NCBI RefSeq assembly: GCF_023276375.1
Contig: NZ_JALLPK010000001.1
Location: 2,108,001 to 2,172,000 of the forward strand
Direction of reading: 5' to 3'
DNA length: 64,000 nt
From: Halocatena marina
GTDB taxonomy: Archaea > Halobacteriota > Halobacteria > Halobacteriales > Haloarculaceae
Position 1 is the stretch's first letter. Each line of letters starts with the position of its first letter. Shown piece after piece: positions 53,310 through 63,053 of this stretch. The notes beneath the pieces are model-generated. The model was not told the origin of the DNA and did no database searches. It saw only the letters and a program-made list of their open reading frames with translations. Position numbers and translations under genes: made by a program.

Positions 53310-54833
53310 ATGTCAGAGACAGCCTCTGCCTCAAGTCGTATTGCGAGCGGTGCAGTCGTCGTGTTGGTCGGTCATGTAATCGGAATGGGGCTGGGGTTTA
53401 GCACGCGTATACTCTCAGCTCGTCTCTTGACGCCGAGCGAATACGGAGCACTCATACTGGGCGTCACAATCATGACTGTTCTGGCGCTCATCGGACAGTT
53501 GGGACTCCGACAGGGCGTTCCGAGATACATTCCGATCGACGAAGATCCAGCGTCGGTCTCTGTCACGGCGTTTCAGTTGACGATCGGTTCGTCACTCGTG
53601 CTCGTCGGTGGGACCATTCTCTTTTCCGAGCAGATCGCACGACAGCTCGCTGGTGTAAAATTCCAGTCGCTCATCATCGTTTTTGTCGCAGCTGCTCCGT
53701 TCCTCGCGGTTCTCGAAATCGCGGCTGGGATCTTCCGCGGAGCCGAAGACGCGCTCACGAAAGGGCTGGTCTACAACGTTTTGCACCGTTTCTCAGTGTT
53801 TGTGCTGTTAGTGGTGGCCGTTGGTGCCGGGTATGGCCCGCTCGGAGCGGCTGTCGGTTGGGCGAGTGCTGTTGCCGTGACTGCGGTCGTCGCCGTCGTT
53901 CTGGTGCGAAAAACCGCGCTTCCCGAGCGCGTTCGTTGGCGCACGGTTGACATGGACAAAGCCCGCAAACTGGTGTCGTTTTCCATTCCGCTGATGGCAG
54001 CGAGCTCGGTCTGGCAGCTGATGCAACAGATAGACACCCTCTTCGTCGGGCATTTTCTGACGACAGCGGGCGTCGGTGTCTACGATGCGGCGTTCATTCT
54101 CAGCCGGCTGATTCTGGTTTCGCTGTGGGCGTTTGGCTTCCTACTCCTTCCGGTCTTCTCGCAGTTAGGGGAACAAAACGCGCACAGCGAGATGGACACA
54201 ATTTACAAATCGATAACAAAATGGATGGTCGTCGTGACGGTTCCTGGTGTTTTGTTTCTGATTGGATTCGGTGATGCGCTCCTTGCCTCGATATTCGGAG
54301 CCGAGTACGAGAGTGCCACAGGACCGCTTGTCGTCCTCAGCACGACGTTTTTCCTCCACATCGTCGCTGGTCCAAACAAGGAGGCGCTGGTCGCAATTGG
54401 CGAAACCCGCTACATACTCCGTGCGAATCTGGTGACGTTCGTCGTGAACCTCGCGTTGAATCTTACTCTCATTCCGGCGATCGGTATCCTTGGTGCAGCG
54501 ATCGCAACCGGGAGCGCATACACGTGTATGAACGTGCTCGTCAGCTACCGGCTGTACGCACAGACGGGCATCCATCCGTACTCCCGTGCAGTCGCGTCCC
54601 CACTCCTCATTGCTGTGATCCTATTCGGAATCGTCGAGTACGGAACCCGCTCGATCGAACCGACGATTCCGATCATCGGTGCGGGACTGATCCTATTTCA
54701 GGGGATGACAGCGGTAGCGTACGTCATCGGTGGAGGAATCGAGAACGCAGATATCGAACTCCTCGGACAGTTAGACGACCGGCTCTCGATCGAACTGGAG
54801 GGCGTAATTCAACTTGCCCGCCGGTTCTCCTAG
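53310..54833 (+). CDS. Polysaccharide/oligosaccharide flippase (Wzx/MATE-like)
   Basis: A 507-residue integral membrane protein with about fourteen hydrophobic segments. The start SRIASGAVVVLVGHVIGMGL and RILSARLLTPSEYGALILGV are typical of the polysaccharide biosynthesis (Wzx-like) family, as is the mid-protein LVSFSIPLMAASSVWQLMQQ segment. Such proteins flip lipid-linked oligosaccharides across the membrane; the haloarchaeal AglR is a comparable case. The adjacent glycosyltransferases support this role. Confidence 0.9.
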   Translation: MSETASASSRIASGAVVVLVGHVIGMGLGFSTRILSARLLTPSEYGALILGVTIMTVLALIGQLGLRQGVPRYIPIDEDPASVSVTAFQLTIGSSLVLVGGTILFSEQIARQLAGVKFQSLIIVFVAAAPFLAVLEIAAGIFRGAEDALTKGLVYNVLHRFSVFVLLVVAVGAGYGPLGAAVGWASAVAVTAVVAVVLVRKTALPERVRWRTVDMDKARKLVSFSIPLMAASSVWQLMQQIDTLFVGHFLTTAGVGVYDAAFILSRLILVSLWAFGFLLLPVFSQLGEQNAHSEMDTIYKSITKWMVVVTVPGVLFLIGFGDALLASIFGAEYESATGPLVVLSTTFFLHIVAGPNKEALVAIGETRYILRANLVTFVVNLALNLTLIPAIGILGAAIATGSAYTCMNVLVSYRLYAQTGIHPYSRAVASPLLIAVILFGIVEYGTRSIEPTIPIIGAGLILFQGMTAVAYVIGGGIENADIELLGQLDDRLSIELEGVIQLARRFS

Positions 54834-54968
54834 AGTGATACTGCTCTCTCACCAGCGGCGTCATGGGAGTGAGACCACCGCTGTTCCCAGCGGGCGCTGA
54901 TCAATACTAAAACGTCCATTCATTCGAGGTGATAGAGCTATCCGTTTCGTTCCAGAGATAGTAGCAAG

Positions 54969-55532
54969 ATGACTGACGAAATTGTCAAGCGGATCGAAGC
55001 AACACTTGAGGAGCCCGACGACAGAATTGCAGCGGAGCTACCGGGACTGCTCAACGAGATCGATGGGCAGACTGAAGAACTCCTCCTCGAACATCCAGCG
55101 CTCTTCGCCCGGATCACCCAGCGGATGGATGCGGTAGATATCGGATCGTTCGCCACCGAGCATCCCGAAACGGTCGAACAGTTTCAGTCTATGCTGTGGA
55201 CAGGAATGGGACTGCTCGTACAGGCAAGCCCTGACGTTCGGGAGTCGATCACCGAAGACATCACCGTCAATTTCGAGGCGACCGACGCACCGATGACAGG
55301 ACATCTCGAAGTGCGCGAGGAAGAGCAAACGATCGACGGTGGAACAGAGCTACTCGAAAATCCCGACATCACCATCACTGGATCGGCCGACGAACTCGTC
55401 GGGCTCATCACCGGAACCGTCGATCCGATTCAGGGATTCATGCAACAAAAATACGAAATGGATGGCTCCATCCAGAAAGGAACGCGGCTTGCCTCAACGA
55501 TGGGACAGCTCACGAAGCTTCTCCCGAGCTGA
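54969..55532 (+). CDS. SCP2 (sterol-carrier-type) domain protein
   Basis: A 187-residue acidic protein. The C-terminal 110 residues match an SCP2-like lipid-binding fold: ITEDITVNFEATDAPMTGHL, the PDITITGSADELVGLITG segment and MDGSIQKGTRLASTMGQL. The N-terminal 70 residues are helical. It probably binds a hydrophobic ligand; such genes often go with fatty-acid or CoA metabolism. No such genes are immediate neighbours. Confidence 0.82.
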   Translation: MTDEIVKRIEATLEEPDDRIAAELPGLLNEIDGQTEELLLEHPALFARITQRMDAVDIGSFATEHPETVEQFQSMLWTGMGLLVQASPDVRESITEDITVNFEATDAPMTGHLEVREEEQTIDGGTELLENPDITITGSADELVGLITGTVDPIQGFMQQKYEMDGSIQKGTRLASTMGQLTKLLPS

Positions 55533-55562
55533 GAGAGCAGCCTGCCTTCAGTTCACCGAACG

Positions 55563-56057
55563 TCACTCATCCCGTGCGATATCACTCAGTAGTTCGAACG
55601 CCTCATCCCCGTACGCAATCACACGCACGTCGCTCAACGATTCGGGATCGTACTCGTTGATGATTCCACAGATAATTTCGAGGCCTGCCCGGAGATCGAA
55701 GCCCGCGACACCACAGCCAATAGCGGGAACCACGAGCGATTCACAGCCGAGATCGTCGGCGAGCACGAGACTATTCCTCGTTGCATCGCGGATACTGTCG
55801 GCCGACGCCTGTCCGCCTTCCGGCATCGCTGCAGCGTGGATGACGTACTCACACGGGAGGTTGTATCCACCGGTTTCGACCGCACCTCCCAGCTCGATCG
55901 GTCCGTTCGAGATGGCTTCCTCGTTGAGTGGTGCACCGCCACCCTTCCGAAGCGCTCCGGCAACGCCAGATCCCATGCGAAGGCCGGTATTCGCTGCGTT
56001 CACGACAGCATCCACGTCCTGTCGAGCGATATCTCCTTGAATGATACCGAATTCCAT
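55563..56057 (-). CDS. Macro domain (ADP-ribose-binding) protein
   Basis: A 164-residue single macro domain. Diagnostic segments are IIQGDIARQDVDAVVNAANT, the GSGVAGALRKGGG loop, GGYNLPCEYVIHAA and VVPAIGCGVAGFDLRAG. These proteins bind or hydrolyse ADP-ribose, O-acetyl-ADP-ribose or ADP-ribosyl groups. The ATG at 56055-56057 gives the family start; the longer open frame upstream is antisense to the next gene. It stands alone, with no partner gene. Confidence 0.93.
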   Translation of the reverse strand: MEFGIIQGDIARQDVDAVVNAANTGLRMGSGVAGALRKGGGAPLNEEAISNGPIELGGAVETGGYNLPCEYVIHAAAMPEGGQASADSIRDATRNSLVLADDLGCESLVVPAIGCGVAGFDLRAGLEIICGIINEYDPESLSDVRVIAYGDEAFELLSDIARDE

Positions 56058-56216
56058 GGATGCTCTACGAACCTCCAACAGAATACAGTACCGCCCCGAC
56101 GAATATGACAGCACAACTCGATGCAGTCTCCCCAATACGACAGATGCACACCATAGTACATAACAAAATACACACAGATCCTGTTTGTTATATTGTGTTA
56201 ACCCGAGGGATCTGAC

Positions 56217-57407
56217 ATGGTCGAGGATCCCAGTGAACTGTACGGTCAACACCGCCAGCAGGACGTCTACGCGATGGGGATGCTCGCCGATCAGCGTCCC
56301 GATATCCCTGTCCGGTATGAGGAGCTCGAACGGGACGCCATCGAAGCGATGAGCGACCGGGCAGCTGGGTACGTTGCTGGCGGTGCTGGTAGCGAGGACA
56401 CGGTGACAGAGAACCGCCGCTCGTTTGCTAACTGGCGTATCGTCCCACGGATGGGGCGCGACGTGAGCGAGCGTGACCTCCACGTCGACATCCTCGGACA
56501 GACGTGGGACGTACCGCTGATGATCGCACCGCTTGGTATCCAGACGATCATTCACGAGGACGGAGAGCGTGCGACCGCGCGGGCCGCGAGCGATCTCACG
56601 CTCCCGATGTCTCTGAGTTCGGTCGCTTCCTACCCGATGGAAGACATCGCTGCGGAGCTAGACGAGACGCCAAAGTGGTTCCAGTTGTACTGGTCTTCCG
56701 ACTGGTCGATCACTGAAAGCTTCATCGAGCGAGCGGCGGACGCCGGATTTGATGCCATCGTAGTCACTGTCGATGTCCCAATTCTTGGCTGGCGCGAACG
56801 CGACATCGAGCAGGGGTATCTCCCGATGCTCGACGGGGAAGGGCTTGCGAACTATTTCACCGATCCCGCGTTTCGCGCGTCGCTCGATGTCCCACCCGAG
56901 GAAAACGAGGACCGTGCTATCCAGCAGTTCCTCGATATCTTCGGTGATCCGACGCTCACGTGGGACGATCTCTCGGATCTCTGTTCGATGACTGAGCTCC
57001 CGGTCGTCGTGAAAGGACTTCTTCACCCCGATGACGCGGAGCTGGCAATCAAACACGGCGCGGACGGCGTCATCGTTTCGAATCACGGAGGGCGACAAGT
57101 CGATGGAGCCATCGGTGCACTCGATGCTCTTCCGGGGATTGCCGATCAGATTGGTGACCGCGTTCCCGTGCTCTTCGATAGCGGCGTTCGCTCTGGTGCG
57201 GATGTTGTTACAGCGCTCGCGCTTGGGGCTGATGCCGTTGGCATCGGCCGACCCTTCGCGTACGGACTGGCACTGGGCGGTGAAGATGGCGTCCGTGAAG
57301 TACTCACGAACATCCGCGCGGATCTCGATCTCACGCTCTCGAACGCCGGACAGACGACCGTTACCGATCTTGACCGCTCACTGCTCCGAGAGGAGACCAT
57401 ACACTGA
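56217..57407 (+). CDS. FMN-dependent alpha-hydroxy-acid oxidizing enzyme
   Basis: A 396-residue TIM-barrel flavoenzyme of the lactate/glycolate oxidase group. Segments include YVAGGAGSEDTVTENRRSF, the FMN-binding APLGIQTIIHEDGE, KWFQLYWSSD, VVVKGLLHPDDAELA, and the catalytic-base loop VSNHGGRQVDG, then DSGVRSGADVVTALALGADA. The lactate 2-monooxygenase subgroup seems closest. It would oxidise lactate or a related 2-hydroxy acid. It is divergent from the macro domain gene. Confidence 0.92.
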   Translation: MVEDPSELYGQHRQQDVYAMGMLADQRPDIPVRYEELERDAIEAMSDRAAGYVAGGAGSEDTVTENRRSFANWRIVPRMGRDVSERDLHVDILGQTWDVPLMIAPLGIQTIIHEDGERATARAASDLTLPMSLSSVASYPMEDIAAELDETPKWFQLYWSSDWSITESFIERAADAGFDAIVVTVDVPILGWRERDIEQGYLPMLDGEGLANYFTDPAFRASLDVPPEENEDRAIQQFLDIFGDPTLTWDDLSDLCSMTELPVVVKGLLHPDDAELAIKHGADGVIVSNHGGRQVDGAIGALDALPGIADQIGDRVPVLFDSGVRSGADVVTALALGADAVGIGRPFAYGLALGGEDGVREVLTNIRADLDLTLSNAGQTTVTDLDRSLLREETIH

Positions 57408-57418
57408 GACCACGCCGA

Positions 57419-58390
57419 TCACAGTGCTGTGGGTGCGAGGGCTTCGATCGTCTGATCTGCGAGTTCCGTCGCGTTGTTCGGGATCGTCAGCATCGGACGG
57501 TCGATGGTATCCATCGATAGGAGTTCTCGTAACTGCGCTCGGGCCTGCTCGGGCGTACCAGCGACACCGAGCGCCGTGAGCATTGAGTCGGTAACTTCTG
57601 ATGTGGCCGCTGTACGGTCGCCATCGCGCCACGCCCGTGCGATGCGTTCAGCTTTCTCCGGAAACTGTGTGGCGACCGCCCGTTCGTAGCCTCGACCGTT
57701 GCCGACGTAGTAGGCGATGTGTCCCCGTATCGCGTCACGTGCCTCTGTAGGATCGTCCGACACCGCCGCCGGAACGTACGGAGCGACGGTAATAGCGGAA
57801 GGGTCGCGTCCCGCGCTGTCTGCGTGTTCAGCGATATACTCGAACGATTCTGGAAGTTCGGGGAACGGAATGTTGTGTGGTATCCAGCCGTCACACAGTC
57901 GGGCAACGACGCGCCGGTTCGCCGAGCCGAGTGCAGCGTGGTAGATGGGTACGTCGACACCGAGCGACGGAAAGTCAGCAGTCTGGAAGACTTGTCCCTC
58001 GTATGAGACGCGCTCGCTTCCAAGATAGGCCCTCGCCAGCTCGATGGTCTCGTGTGCGCGCCGCACTGGGTTCTCGAACGACATCCCGTGAAGATCCTCA
58101 ACGGCTTTCTGTGTGCTTGTCCCGACACCAAGCGTGAATCGACCATCGGACAGTCGATCAAGCGTGGCAGCAGTCATGGCGAGGACGGCGGGCGTTCGTG
58201 AGAATACGTTCAAAATAGCAGTGCCGAGTTCGATGTCGTCAGTACAAACAGCGAGTTCGGCCAAGCGAACGACCGAACTCGAACCCCACAGCTCAGGTAT
58301 CCAGAGTGACTCGTATCCAAGCGATTCCGCGTTGTGCGCGAATTCCGTCGACTCGACCCCGAACGGTGGCAGCAACAATCCAAGACGCAT
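57419..58390 (-). CDS. LLM-class flavin/F420-dependent oxidoreductase
   Basis: A 323-residue luciferase-like TIM barrel. It begins MRLGLLLPPFG and has LGYESLWIPELWGSSS, ELGTAILNVFSRTPAVLAM, DRLSDGRFTLGVGTS and IYHAALGSANRRVVARLCDG. In haloarchaea these proteins commonly use coenzyme F420. The substrate is unknown. The stop lies 11 bases from the convergent hydroxy-acid oxidase stop. Confidence 0.9.
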   Translation of the reverse strand: MRLGLLLPPFGVESTEFAHNAESLGYESLWIPELWGSSSVVRLAELAVCTDDIELGTAILNVFSRTPAVLAMTAATLDRLSDGRFTLGVGTSTQKAVEDLHGMSFENPVRRAHETIELARAYLGSERVSYEGQVFQTADFPSLGVDVPIYHAALGSANRRVVARLCDGWIPHNIPFPELPESFEYIAEHADSAGRDPSAITVAPYVPAAVSDDPTEARDAIRGHIAYYVGNGRGYERAVATQFPEKAERIARAWRDGDRTAATSEVTDSMLTALGVAGTPEQARAQLRELLSMDTIDRPMLTIPNNATELADQTIEALAPTAL

Positions 58391-58523
58391 AGCACCACAA
58401 AGAGAGGGAGACGATAATTACGTTGTGGCAGATGTGGAGAAAATATCGAAACGAGAGATACGGTCGCCGATGTGCAGTGACGCACACCTGTCGAACAGCA
58501 CAGAAAACGGAGGGATTCGATTA

Positions 58524-59426
58524 CTACCCAGACACAGGATCTCGCTGGTCGACCAACGGGGTGTCGGCCAGTTCCGAGACAGCGACCTCACCAGTGAGTT
58601 CCGTGTAGGGGTACGGGATATCGATGCCTTCCTCATCGAAGCGTTCTTTCACCGCTTCGACGAAGTCAGATCGAACGCGGACGTATTCGCCTCGGGTGGG
58701 GTTGCCGATCCAGACTCGGCCAGCAAGACCAACGTACGAATCGCCGAGTTCGGTGAGTCTAACGGACGGTTCGGGGTTGCTGAGGACTCCATCAATCTGC
58801 TTTGCTTCCTCAACGATGATGCGTTTTGCTTGCTTGATGTCGTCGTCGTACCCGATGCCAAAGAGGAACGGGAGCCTGAGCGTGTCGTTCGAAACGGGGT
58901 TCGTGACCGGATTGTTAGCGAGATCGGAGTTCGGGACCGTAATTACCTCGTTGTCGAACGTCTCGATCTTCGTGGTTCGGAGTTGGATCTCGCGCACGAC
59001 ACCCTTCATGCCGTTCCACTCGATCCAGTCACCGACGTGGAACGGCTCGTCGCGCAGAATGAAGATGCCAGAGACGAAGTTGCTGATGAGATCTTGGGCG
59101 GCAAAACCGATTGCCAGCGCCAACGCACTGGAGAGCGTTGCAAACGCAGCCATCACCACTTCGAATCCGGCGATGGTCGATGCTGCCGCGACCGAAACGA
59201 GTAACGCAAGCACCTCCGCAACGCTCACTGAGAGGCTGATAACAGTGGCGTTGACGCCACGAGACTGCATTCCTTGCTGAACGCCGTGCTTGAACAGCCG
59301 CTTTGAAACGTAGTAAAGCGCTACGAACGCGACGACGAAGGTAACGAACGTTATGATTGCCTCAATCATCTGCCCTTGGATGTTCGCAATGACATCCGTT
59401 GATGGTTGCAGTGGTATAGGATTCAT
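58524..59426 (-). CDS. Small-conductance mechanosensitive channel (MscS family)
   Basis: A 300-residue protein with three N-terminal hydrophobic segments. The pore helix region has the Gly/Ala pattern ATLSSALALAIGFAAQDLIS, followed by the beta domain (FHVGDWIEWNGMKGVVREIQ and NEVITVPNSDLANNPV) and a mixed C-terminal domain. MscS channels open under membrane tension and release solutes on osmotic downshift, which suits a halophile. The ATG at 59424-59426 is chosen over a TTG at 59435. Confidence 0.93.
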   Translation of the reverse strand: MNPIPLQPSTDVIANIQGQMIEAIITFVTFVVAFVALYYVSKRLFKHGVQQGMQSRGVNATVISLSVSVAEVLALLVSVAAASTIAGFEVVMAAFATLSSALALAIGFAAQDLISNFVSGIFILRDEPFHVGDWIEWNGMKGVVREIQLRTTKIETFDNEVITVPNSDLANNPVTNPVSNDTLRLPFLFGIGYDDDIKQAKRIIVEEAKQIDGVLSNPEPSVRLTELGDSYVGLAGRVWIGNPTRGEYVRVRSDFVEAVKERFDEEGIDIPYPYTELTGEVAVSELADTPLVDQRDPVSG

Positions 59427-59674
59427 CGGTAGCAAACAATGTCAACTGCCCCATAGTGATTTCGGTTTGTATCCAAAAACATCAAGAAATTGTATTAAAT
59501 GAATGTATATAGCACTGTCAATTTCGATACGTAGAAGCGATCGAATCAAACTGTAGGATATAATTAACAAGTACTAGACACTGGTGGGGCGATTGCTACA
59601 TCCCCCGTACACCGTGCAGCGCCAACGACCGAATTTTGAAGCGAGATTCTGTCAAATCAGAGCTATTATTGAAT

Positions 59675-61357
59675 TCAGTGAGCCGCATCGTGAGGGTTGA
59701 GTTCGGTGTCGTACTGTTCGGCGTGATCAGTGTAGTCGATGAATCTCGGTGCATCGGGATCGAACGGACGTTCGAGCGAGTCGAACGCCTTCTTTTTGTC
59801 CCAGCCTTGGAGCTTCCCGATCGCGCTCCGGTCTTCGAGGTCGTGAAAGTCGAGGTCGTCTTTCGTGATCTCCCACGCCTTCATCCCTTGTTCGGTCCGG
59901 ATGATGACGCTCGAATACTCTTCGCTGCTCCCGACCGACCCCACGGTCAGGTCGGCACAGAACCCGGAGAAATCCGCACACTCATCACAGCCTTTGAGCG
60001 CAGCGTCGTGGAACTGTTCGACATCCTCTTCGAGAATCATCTCACCTTCCTGATTATAAGCCATCATCTTCCCGTGGAGCACGTCGAGTTTCCCGATCTC
60101 GTCTGGAGAGATGCTCCGCTGTTCAGAGAGCTGCTCGCCGATGAGTTTGTAATAATTGAAATTCTTCGTGCACATCAACGCGATCGTGTAGTCGATCGCT
60201 CGCACACCCGCGTTCTGGGACTGGTAGTCCCACTCGAAATCCTGAAGCGCGCGGATGCCTTCGATTTCACACGGCGTTCCAACGAGCGCCAACGAGAGTT
60301 CGTCCCACGATTTGTCCGGAAGTTTGTCCTCCCACTGCTTTACGTTGAGATTTCCGAGCGCCATCGTCTGGTTGTAGAAGCTCCCGGCGTTCTCGATCAG
60401 CTCGTCCGGCGTCGTCGCAAGGAAGGATTCGGCCTTCCACGGCTCCGCATTGGATTCGGTGGCGATGAGTGCACCGTCGATCTCGCCTGCTTCGAGCAGG
60501 TGGATGAGGACGCTCGTGACGACGCCGCCGTCTTGGGCATTTTCGCGCCACGCGTCGTCCACTTTCGCTGAGAACTCCGTGATTGGATCGCCCGCTCCTT
60601 TCACGTTGTCTTCGCCGCCGGTGATCTTCCACTGGCGCTCGTACCGGAGACCACCCCGTGGACAGAAGTCCCAGCACAGAGAACAGCCGGTACACATCTT
60701 CACGAGCTTTGGCAGCCCGTCATCACCGATTCCGATGGAGTCGGAAGGACAGGCAGCGACGCACGTCCCACACTGGATGCATCGATCCGCCTGCACGACC
60801 GCTTCGTCGAGTTCCATGAACCACGTCTTCTCATCCGGCGTCTCGATGTCGTTCATCTCCGAGCGGATGCTGTAGTTCGGGGTGTCAAGTGTGGTTCCGT
60901 CGGGAACGCCGACGCGTTCGGCCGGTGATCCATCGTCAACGTCTTGACTGGTGTTCTCCACCGGCGGCGTGAACTCGATATTTTCTAGAGTACCGTCCGG
61001 ACTGACGTTCGTGGGAACGGTGCCACCGTCTGCGACCGGTTCCGACGTGGATCTAGTGTGATTGCTCTCAGCGTTCGGTGAATCACCGGTACAGGTACAA
61101 GTACAGCCATCCGCACAGCACTCGGTCGTGGAAACGTGTGAAAGCGATGACGAATGTGATGGAGACGATGAGTGCGGAGCCTGATGGTACGTGATTGGTT
61201 TCACGCTGTGATCGTCCTCGGTCGCACGATCACCCGAGACCGGTGTATTCACCGGCGGAACGTGGACGTCCTCGGTGTCCTCAACCGCAGGCACACTCGG
61301 AAGCGGCTGGGATTGGTCTGCTTTCGAGGATTCGCTCTGGGTTCGATCAGTCGCCAT
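59675..61357 (-). CDS. F420-reducing hydrogenase beta-like iron-sulfur flavoprotein
   Basis: A 560-residue protein. Residues 1-165 are low-complexity, with a tight Cys cluster at 80-89. Residues 193-232 form a two-[4Fe-4S] ferredoxin (CIQCGTCVAACP and CTGCSLCWDFCP). The remainder is an FrhB/FdhB-type domain with GGVVTSVLIHLLEAGEIDGA, VGTPCEIEGIRAL, CTKNFNYYKLI and CDECADFSGFCADLTVG. Such domains oxidise reduced F420 and pass electrons to iron-sulfur centres. Its start lies 11 bases inside the end of the siroheme reductase gene, so it is probably its electron donor. Confidence 0.9.
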   Translation of the reverse strand: MATDRTQSESSKADQSQPLPSVPAVEDTEDVHVPPVNTPVSGDRATEDDHSVKPITYHQAPHSSSPSHSSSLSHVSTTECCADGCTCTCTGDSPNAESNHTRSTSEPVADGGTVPTNVSPDGTLENIEFTPPVENTSQDVDDGSPAERVGVPDGTTLDTPNYSIRSEMNDIETPDEKTWFMELDEAVVQADRCIQCGTCVAACPSDSIGIGDDGLPKLVKMCTGCSLCWDFCPRGGLRYERQWKITGGEDNVKGAGDPITEFSAKVDDAWRENAQDGGVVTSVLIHLLEAGEIDGALIATESNAEPWKAESFLATTPDELIENAGSFYNQTMALGNLNVKQWEDKLPDKSWDELSLALVGTPCEIEGIRALQDFEWDYQSQNAGVRAIDYTIALMCTKNFNYYKLIGEQLSEQRSISPDEIGKLDVLHGKMMAYNQEGEMILEEDVEQFHDAALKGCDECADFSGFCADLTVGSVGSSEEYSSVIIRTEQGMKAWEITKDDLDFHDLEDRSAIGKLQGWDKKKAFDSLERPFDPDAPRFIDYTDHAEQYDTELNPHDAAH

Positions 61358-63053
61358 GTGCCACACCCCCGGAAACAGTGGCATCAGCCCGTTGCATGAC
61401 TGATCTGAGCTGATCGTTGTCCACCCGTCTGCACCACTCGTAGAAGCGTTCACCGTTCGTGCGTTCCTCGGCGTAAGCGGAGAATAGCTGTTCGAGAGCC
61501 GGAATCACAGCGTCTGTCGGGACAGCTGTCTCGACCCAATCGAGAAACGCGTTGTCTCCGCCGAGACTCCCGCCGAGACCGAAGTCCATTCCTTCGACGA
61601 TGGTGTCTCCTTCCTCGTTGCTACTCTCGTCCGATTCGTCGAGTTTGACCGTCTCTCCACGAAATCCGATATCCGCAATTTGCGGTTGGGCACACGAAGC
61701 AGAACACCCGCTCATGTGCATGCGAACGACCGCTAGATCGTCTGGGGTCTCGATGCGCTCATCCAAGACCCGAGCCCATCGTTTCACGCGCTTTTTCGTT
61801 TCGATAATTCCGTAGTTACAGAACTCGCTCCCGGTGCAGCCGACTGCACCGCGAGCGAACGGACCGGGGTCGGGCTGATAGTCGGCGGCGAACGGCTCGG
61901 AAACGAGATCATCGATCGAATCGTCTGGCACGTGCGTGATGATGAAATTCTGGTCGGTTGCGAGTCGGACAGATGCCTCGTCGGTACCGTACCGTTTGGC
62001 CACACGGGCAGCTTCGGCGAATTCGTCACCGCCCATCCGTCCAGCGATGACGTTGAAGCCGGCGTACGAGAGTCCGTCCTGTTTCTGTTCGTGAACGCCG
62101 ACGTGATCACCGGTGTACCCGTCGGTGAGATCGACGCCCGTCTTGCGCAATGAGACCGAGCATCGCTCCCGAATAGCGTCTTCGAACGCATCGGGGCCGA
62201 GTTGCTCGACGAGATATCGCATTCTGCAGACGCCACGGTTATGGCGGTCACCCAACTCTTTGAACGCCTGCGCAACAGCACGGCAGAACTCGATCGTGTC
62301 CTCGGGAGGGATGAAAACATCGAGACGAGAGGCCATCCGTGGCCCATCCGAGAGACCGCCACCGACGCGGGCGTGAAAGCCGTAGTACCACTCCCCGTCA
62401 ATCTGCTTTTTTGCCGGCGTCAATCCGACATCGTTGATCTGTGACTGGGCACAGTCCTCTCGACAGCCAGTGATCGTCATTTTGAACTTCCGGGGGAGAT
62501 TCGCGTACTCACGGTTCCCCGTGAAGTACTCCGAGACAGCCTCGACAACTGGCTGGGCATCAAAGCACTCGTGATCATCGAGACCGGCAGTCGGACAACC
62601 GAGAACGTTTCGTGCACCGTCACCACAGCCCTGAACCGTCGTGAGTCCGACGGCCTCGTATCGCTCCCAAATCTCAGGGATATCCTCGATTTCGATCCAG
62701 TGCATCTGGATGTCCTGTCGGGTCGTGATGTCGAGGAACGCATCGCCCCACAGTTCGTTTTGCTCGTGTCCACCGAACTCGTCGGGGGCGGTTGCAAACT
62801 CTTCTGCGACTGTGCCGATGACCTCTGCCTGCTCCGGCGTAAGGTATCCACCAGGAACCTTCGTACGAAGCATAAAGTAATCCTCATGCGGTCCGTGCGT
62901 GTACAATCCTGCCCACTTCAGGCGTTCCCACTCGCCCTTTCCGGCACGGGCTTCGATCTCATCGAACGTCAGTTCTCCGGCAGCGTACTCACGAACGTCA
63001 TCGATGACATCAAGTGGATGTTTTTCCTGTTTCCAGCGTTCGACTGTATTCAT
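61347..63053 (-). CDS. Siroheme-[4Fe-4S] nitrite/sulfite reductase
   Basis: A 568-residue protein of the ferredoxin-type nitrite/sulfite reductase family, with two half-repeats. The cluster ligands are in GCTGSEFCNYGIIETKKR and HMSGCSASCAQPQIADIGF. An N-terminal counterpart is TITGCREDCAQSQINDVGL. TTRQDIQMHWIEIEDIPEI and DGARNVLGCPTAGLD are further family segments. It reduces nitrite to ammonia or sulfite to sulfide with six electrons. I use the ATG at 63051-63053; the frame extends to 63092. It is first in a two-gene operon with the F420-type protein. Confidence 0.9.
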   Translation of the reverse strand: MNTVERWKQEKHPLDVIDDVREYAAGELTFDEIEARAGKGEWERLKWAGLYTHGPHEDYFMLRTKVPGGYLTPEQAEVIGTVAEEFATAPDEFGGHEQNELWGDAFLDITTRQDIQMHWIEIEDIPEIWERYEAVGLTTVQGCGDGARNVLGCPTAGLDDHECFDAQPVVEAVSEYFTGNREYANLPRKFKMTITGCREDCAQSQINDVGLTPAKKQIDGEWYYGFHARVGGGLSDGPRMASRLDVFIPPEDTIEFCRAVAQAFKELGDRHNRGVCRMRYLVEQLGPDAFEDAIRERCSVSLRKTGVDLTDGYTGDHVGVHEQKQDGLSYAGFNVIAGRMGGDEFAEAARVAKRYGTDEASVRLATDQNFIITHVPDDSIDDLVSEPFAADYQPDPGPFARGAVGCTGSEFCNYGIIETKKRVKRWARVLDERIETPDDLAVVRMHMSGCSASCAQPQIADIGFRGETVKLDESDESSNEEGDTIVEGMDFGLGGSLGGDNAFLDWVETAVPTDAVIPALEQLFSAYAEERTNGERFYEWCRRVDNDQLRSVMQRADATVSGGVAHGD

